Source: Sphaerolaimus hirsutus (lineage: Eukaryota; Nematoda; Chromadorea; Monhysterida; Sphaerolaimidae). From it: DNA of 64,000 nt. Below are positions 59,262 through 64,000 of the stretch, piece after piece. The notes under the pieces were generated by a model. The model was given only the letters and a program-made list of their open reading frames with translations, did not search any database and was not told the DNA's origin. The stretch covers positions 8,491,206 through 8,555,205 of the forward strand of contig OZ038459.1 of assembly GCA_964036195.1 (NCBI GenBank). The letters run 5' to 3'. A program made the translations under genes and the position numbers. Each line of letters opens with the position of its first letter. The first letter of the stretch is position 1.

Positions 59262-59654
59262 GGGCATATTCCAGTTACCATCCCAAAGGCTGTGAGCTGG
59301 TAAATTGCTGTAGTTGCCTAATAGGGTTGGCTAACATGTTTCGATAAATACATTTTTCGTGGCATTATGAGTCACTGCGATTGAATGTGCATATTTCGTC
59401 AGTTTTTGGTCATTAAAAAACTTGCCTAACTCCAAATAACACAACCTTCTTTGTTGATTTCATTTTTCTGCATACCTAACAATGTGGGTATAAAAAATAG
59501 GAAAGATCCGATGATATTATGTACAATGTTTTTGTGATAATTGCTGAGTGTTGAATTAGAATTGTCTAGATGCTATCAGCTTTCAGAATTCACATTAAAT
59601 GTGAATAAAATGTTCATTTTCATTGTATTTTGGTTCGTTCGTAACAACCTGGAT

Positions 59655-60114
59655 ACCGTATTTCTTCTAATAGAACGGCGCCGTTCTATTTTTTTTCGTC
59701 AACTTTTTTACCTGCCGTTCTATTGGAGGTGCCGTTCTATTGGTGGCTGCCGTTCTATTTTTTCATCAAACTTTTTCACAGTATATTCATTTGAGCATAG
59801 TATTTTTAGGGAGAAATGTGCGACATTTTGATCATTTTGATCAGAGCATCGATTCAAACAAAACAAATGTGAAAACAACCCCAGAATTATAGTTCTGAAC
59901 ACACTGGATGTTCTCACCACCAATTAAAAAAAATATTTTTGTGTTTTGGCACCCTCACAATGTTATTTCTTCCTGCCGTTCTATTTGAGGTTCCGTTCTA
60001 TTGGAGGCTGCCGTTCTATTCTTTTCGTGGGAGTAAAAAAAGTGTCAAAACCTGCCGTTCTATTGGAGGTGCCGTTCTATTGGAGGTATGCCGTTCTATT
60101 AGAAGAACTACGGT
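59655..60114. mobile_element. TACCGTATTT-type MITE with GCCGTTCTATT iterations
   Basis: Left TACCGTATTTCTTCTAATAG, right CTATTAGAAGAACTACGGTA. Both halves iterate TGCCGTTCTATTGGAGG. No duplication was seen. It lies upstream of PIGC. Confidence 0.75.
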
Positions 60115-60477
60115 ATTCACTTGTTTTAGATGGGAAAGCATGTGACCTTTTAGTCCTGCAAAGTCCTATAACTTGCCACGGTATCGTTTCCATAATACTT
60201 TACTATACTTCTTAATTTTTAACTAATTATTGAAATGTTTACATATTCAACCCTCTTCAGTGCCAAAATCACGCAACCCGTCAGTATTTACAATGAATCT
60301 ATAAATAGTTTCAAGCTGATTATTAAATTGTCATATTAAAAACTGAAGTGAAGATTGTTTTTTTTAATTTCACTTTTACGCCAAGTTACCTAAACCGTAT
60401 GAAGCACCAAAATTCAATAAAAATTGTGTTTACTTGACCTTTTTCATCCAAGATTGAAGCTGACTGGCGCTGCGAGA

Positions 60478-63400
60478 ATGGGTGTGCGCTGGCGCAAGGT
60501 GCTTTATGAAACGCAGCCCTTTCCCGATAATTACTGTGGGCCACAATTCTTGCAAGGTCTCAAGAGTAACGGTATGTCGCTTTGTTGGATCTGTTTGGAA
60601 CCTATTTGGTTGTGTCGACTTTGGCGGTGCACGATTTTTTGGGGTTCACCGAAACTTTTTAAGTCTGAATTGACTGGTAACGTTCGTAAGTGTAGGGAAA
60701 CCGGAATCTGGTCTTTATATAAACTTTTTATGCATATATTTATATCTATATATCGAATACATTCGAATAAGACCCCGGGGGAGTTATTCAAGAAGGCGAA
60801 GTTATTCAGTGGGAGGAGTTGTTCTCTTTCACCTGGCCGGTGGAAGTTTTTCAAAGATATACGGTATCAGGAATTTCGGTATATTTAGCCTGTACCTGTA
60901 CATATCCAGTGACCGCGCGTGTGTACACGTACTCGGAGGCTTGCAGCGGCGCGCTGGTGCTGTGCCACCGCGTCGCGCTCGTGTTCGTGTTCGGCACCAC
61001 CTTCGTGCTGGTCAACAACGCTGACAGTGACGAGGCACAAACGCCGGCGGTCAGGCGGCACGTTGCGTCGCTTGTCGCCGCCGTGGCTCTGTGTGCTGTT
61101 CTGATTTATGCGGGGCTCGTTGTGGCCTGGAGAAAGTGTAGGTCGCTTTCATTCCCCAAAAATAGTGTTTGTATATTTTGCAAACTCAGTACATCATTTT
61201 TATCGTCGCAATGGACCCACACTTGTTGACATTGCGAATTTGTTTCTCTGGATGTCAACTAAATAACACAAAAATCGCTTGAAAAGCGTCACACTGACGA
61301 CAAACAATGACACTTAGGTTTCACGATAAAAAATAAACTACCCTTTACCACGTAGGAAAGTCGGAATCACATAATAAACCGCAATTTAGTTGACACGAAT
61401 TTTGATGTCATCTAATGTGTGGGGGCCAATTTATGCATTGCCATACTCTTAAAATCACAAAAAAACTGCTCAAACAGGTGGCACAAGGGTGCCTTTCCGC
61501 GCGCACTGCAGCACCGTGGCCGTGGTGGTCTCGTTCGGCTACGCCAGCGCGCCCATCCTGCTCACGCTGGCCGACAGCATCAGCACGGACACCATCTACG
61601 CCATGGCCGTCGCCATGTTCATCGGACATCTCTTCTTTGCACACTATGGACTCGATGTGGCGATGTGAGTGGACTGTCTTCCCCTTGTATGTTGGTGCCA
61701 AGGATGTATCCATTGGGCGGGGGGGGGGGGGGGGTCGAGGGACTGCAGAATTAACCGCCCCCTCAAAGTTTGCTGGCGAAAAATAAATCCCCTGGGAGTA
61801 TTTCGAAGAAATACGGTACGTATGTATATTTACATCATATACAGCGTGTCTCAGTGCCAACGCCGACGCTAATGGCGCCTATGTATACGCTAGCGCAAAA
61901 ACGCCATTCCATCTTAAAAAAATTGTAAAAATGTATAAAAAATCAAGGGGAGAAGGGGCTGAGCGTTGACTGTAAACAAGCAGCCCATCGCTCAAACATC
62001 CTGGATACGTACCTGGTTGGTGCCAAGCCGTGTGCGATCAATAAATAGATTTTCAGCGTGTCCCGGCCGGTGTCGCTGAACATGGCCGTGTTCGGCGCCG
62101 TGTGTCTGCAGTCGCGGCTGCACTCGAGCGCGCACGCGTTCGCCCTGCTCATGCTCGCCATACTGCTGTTCGCTTTCTGGCCCTATGCGCAGGTCCGTTA
62201 CGTTATGCGCGCGTCTTGCTTTTTGGGTGGCTTTTGAGTCATTTGAAAGTAAACACCTTCCCGGACAAGTTCACCACCCAATGTTTTATTTCACTTCGGA
62301 TGTAATATTTCCATCTATTGGGGTGTTATAAAGCTGAAACGTTGAATATATAAAGTTGTAACACCCTCCTACTCTGCTTCAGTGGGGGGAGGTGGGGCGA
62401 CTCAATGCAAGGTGGGTTGCCCCATACACAACAATTTTTTTGGCGTTTTTGGTGACCCAAACAAGTTCACCACCCACTTGATTAGCTACACTTCGAGGGT
62501 CGTATCTCCAGCTGTGAGGCTGGTATAAAGCTGAAATTTGGGGGATGTTTTGCCAACAACCCCCCTTACAATACACCAGTGGGGCTACCTGCCAGCGACC
62601 CACTACAGTATGCATTGCTGCATGTACAGTTGTTCATTTTTTAAAACAACCCAGGTGTCCCAAACAAGTTTGCCACCCGACTGCATTATTAAAAATGTTG
62701 TGAGAACATACCTGATATAAAATTGAGTCAGATTTGAACCCTAGTTCTGCTCATTCAAAATGTTTCAGTAGGGCACCCACCCCGTCCCATAAATGGCAGA
62801 TCAAAAATTTAACTTTAAACCAATTTTTTGTTTCACACTTTAAAAGTTGGTTTACAAAGTTCACTAGGGAAGGGTCCAAGGTTCAAAGTTATGTAGACAA
62901 CATGACCTCTAAAATGCCTCTATAAGGAAATTTATTTGGGGTGAATATTATGATGTCATAATCACATCATTACAAGAACAAAATTTGACAAAATTTCCAC
63001 TTTTTCATTCACCCCAAATAAATTTCCTTATGCAGGCATTTTACAGGTTATGTTGTTTGCATAACTTTGAACCCTAGACCCTCCCCTACCAACCTTTGTA
63101 AACCAACTTTTTAAGTGTGAAACAAAAACTTGGTTTAAAGTGAAATTTTCAGTCAGTTGTTTATGGGACAGGGTGGGTGCCCTACTGAAACGATTTTAAT
63201 GAGCAGAACTAGGGTTCAAATCTTATTCTATTTTATATCAGGTATGTTCTTGCAACATTTTTTTATAATGCAGTTGGTTGGTTAACGAACTTGTTTGGGA
63301 GACTTGGGTTGTTTAAAAAAAATGAACAACTTTATATGTGGCGACCCATGCTGTAGTGGGTCGTTGGCGGCCAACCACTGGTGAATTGTGAGAGGGGGTT

Positions 63401-63967
63401 GTTTGCAAGACATCCCCCAAATTTCAGCTTTCTATCACCCTCACAGCTGGAGATATGGCCTTCGTAGTGTAGCCAATCAAGTGGGTGGTGAACTTGTTTG
63501 GGACACCTAAAAAGCCTCAAAAAATGTTTGCATATAGGGCGACCCACCCTGTAGTGCGTCGCCGCACCTTCCCCCATTGACACAGAGTAGCAGGGTGCTA
63601 GGACTATATACCCACCAAATATTAGCTTTATACCGCTTCCATAGCCAGACATATTGCATCTGAAGTGAAATTGAAAAATGGGTGGTGAACTTGTCCGGGA
63701 AGGTGTTTAGAAACTGCGCCAAAGAAGCCTGCTTCATCAAGCGACAAGGGTCTTCACACGCAGGAGGAGTTGCTGCAGTGCGGCGCGGACCGGTGCGTGG
63801 CGCGGCTGCACCTGGCCGTGTCCGTGTCCAGCTCGGTGTTCGTGTGCGCCGCGTCGCTGTGGTGGGCGGCCGCAGCCACGCTCACGCTGCTTTGCATCGC
63901 CTTCGTCTGCCCCGCGCTGCTAGTCGCCATGCAGCCGTTGAAAAAGTGCGTTGTAAATAATAATTAA
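60478..63967 (+). CDS. PIGC: PIGC, GPI-GlcNAc transferase subunit C
   Basis: Five exons in phase: 60478-60571, 60910-61137, 61478-61664, 62057-62192, 63764-63967 (TAA); 282 aa against 297 in human. PIG-C is a multi-pass ER membrane subunit of the complex that adds GlcNAc to phosphatidylinositol, the first step of GPI-anchor synthesis. Exon 1 gives WRKVLYETQPFPDNY (human WQKVLYERQPFPDNY). Exon 3 gives TLADSISTDTIYAMAVAMF, the most conserved stretch (human TESVSTDTIYAMSVFML). Exon 4 gives VSLNMAVFGAVCLQSRLHS and FAFWPYAQ. The last exon ends VCPALLVAMQPLKKCVVNNN; human continues about 20 residues with a GPWDEAE motif, so a donor (AAA|GTGCG) and a further exon beyond 64000 are possible. The frame is open upstream of ATG 60478, so a 5' exon cannot be excluded. 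Intron 4 is filled by a 1.46-kb foldback. Confidence 0.93.
61205..61432. mobile_element. CACACTAGTT-type foldback element
   Basis: Left TGGACCCACACTTGTTGACA and right TGTCATCTAATGTGTGGGGG with inner repeats GTCAACTAAATAACACAAAA. The same inner sequence occurs at the left edge of the window (1-178) and at 30150-30220, so these three form one sequence subfamily. It lies in PIGC intron 2. Confidence 0.65.
62249..63710. mobile_element. 1.46-kb foldback with internally repeated arms, PIGC intron 4
   Basis: Left AACACCTTCCCGGACAAGTT and right AACTTGTCCGGGAAGGTGTT are perfect complements. Each arm holds about three diverged units that start with CAAGTTCACCACCC-like sequence (62268, 62462, 62665 in the left arm). 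The centre is near 62980, where AAATTTCCTTATA-type arms flank a short spacer. It occupies 93% of the 1571-bp intron. Confidence 0.8.
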
Positions 63968-64000
63968 AATATGTTTGTTTTCTTTTTTCGTGCGGCCTCA

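Overview
This is a nuclear window from an intron-rich, non-vertebrate animal; I cannot name the species. Short GC-rich exons of conserved animal genes sit in AT-rich introns and intergenic DNA packed with non-autonomous transposons. No rRNA, tRNA, operon or CRISPR is visible. Exon models below were built by hand from splice sites, reading phase and remembered family features; none was checked against transcripts.

Layout: (1) 1-1220, 3' end of a UBA-domain gene (+). (2) 2885-6399, complete FIS1 (+, 4 exons, 156 aa). (3) 6400-11812, intergenic with a LINE reverse-transcriptase remnant and several MITEs. (4) 11813-19745, an organic-anion transporter of the SLCO/OATP family (+, 14 exons, about 718 aa). 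(5) 19746-26697, repeat-only DNA. (6) 36412-26698, an SLC26 anion transporter (-, 17 exons plus an extra copy of exon 10). (7) 37059-51939, head to head with SLC26, an unrecognised 19-exon gene (+, about 1051 aa). (8) 51940-59120, repeats including a BEL/Pao pol remnant inside a terminal-inverted-repeat element; then at 59121-59261 a diverged second copy of the terminal exon of gene 7. (9) 60478-63967, PIGC (+, 5 exons, 282 aa). The genes act in unrelated processes (mitochondrial fission, anion transport, GPI-anchor synthesis), so no functional cluster is implied.

The most interesting signal is a family of 150-190 bp foldback elements beginning GTGCCAMTCCCAGAC (M = A or C) and ending GTCTGGGASTGCCCCC(A/T)G (S = C or G). 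In three unrelated genes on both strands (SLCO introns 3 and 10, SLC26 intron 1, gene-7 intron 5) the element is, or very nearly is, the whole intron: its left end supplies the GT donor and its right end the acceptor. This is how introner elements (intron-generating transposons) behave. Other copies lie inside larger introns or outside genes. A second theme is many hAT-like elements with perfect or near-perfect 8-bp target-site duplications, each subfamily filled with iterations of its own subterminal motif.
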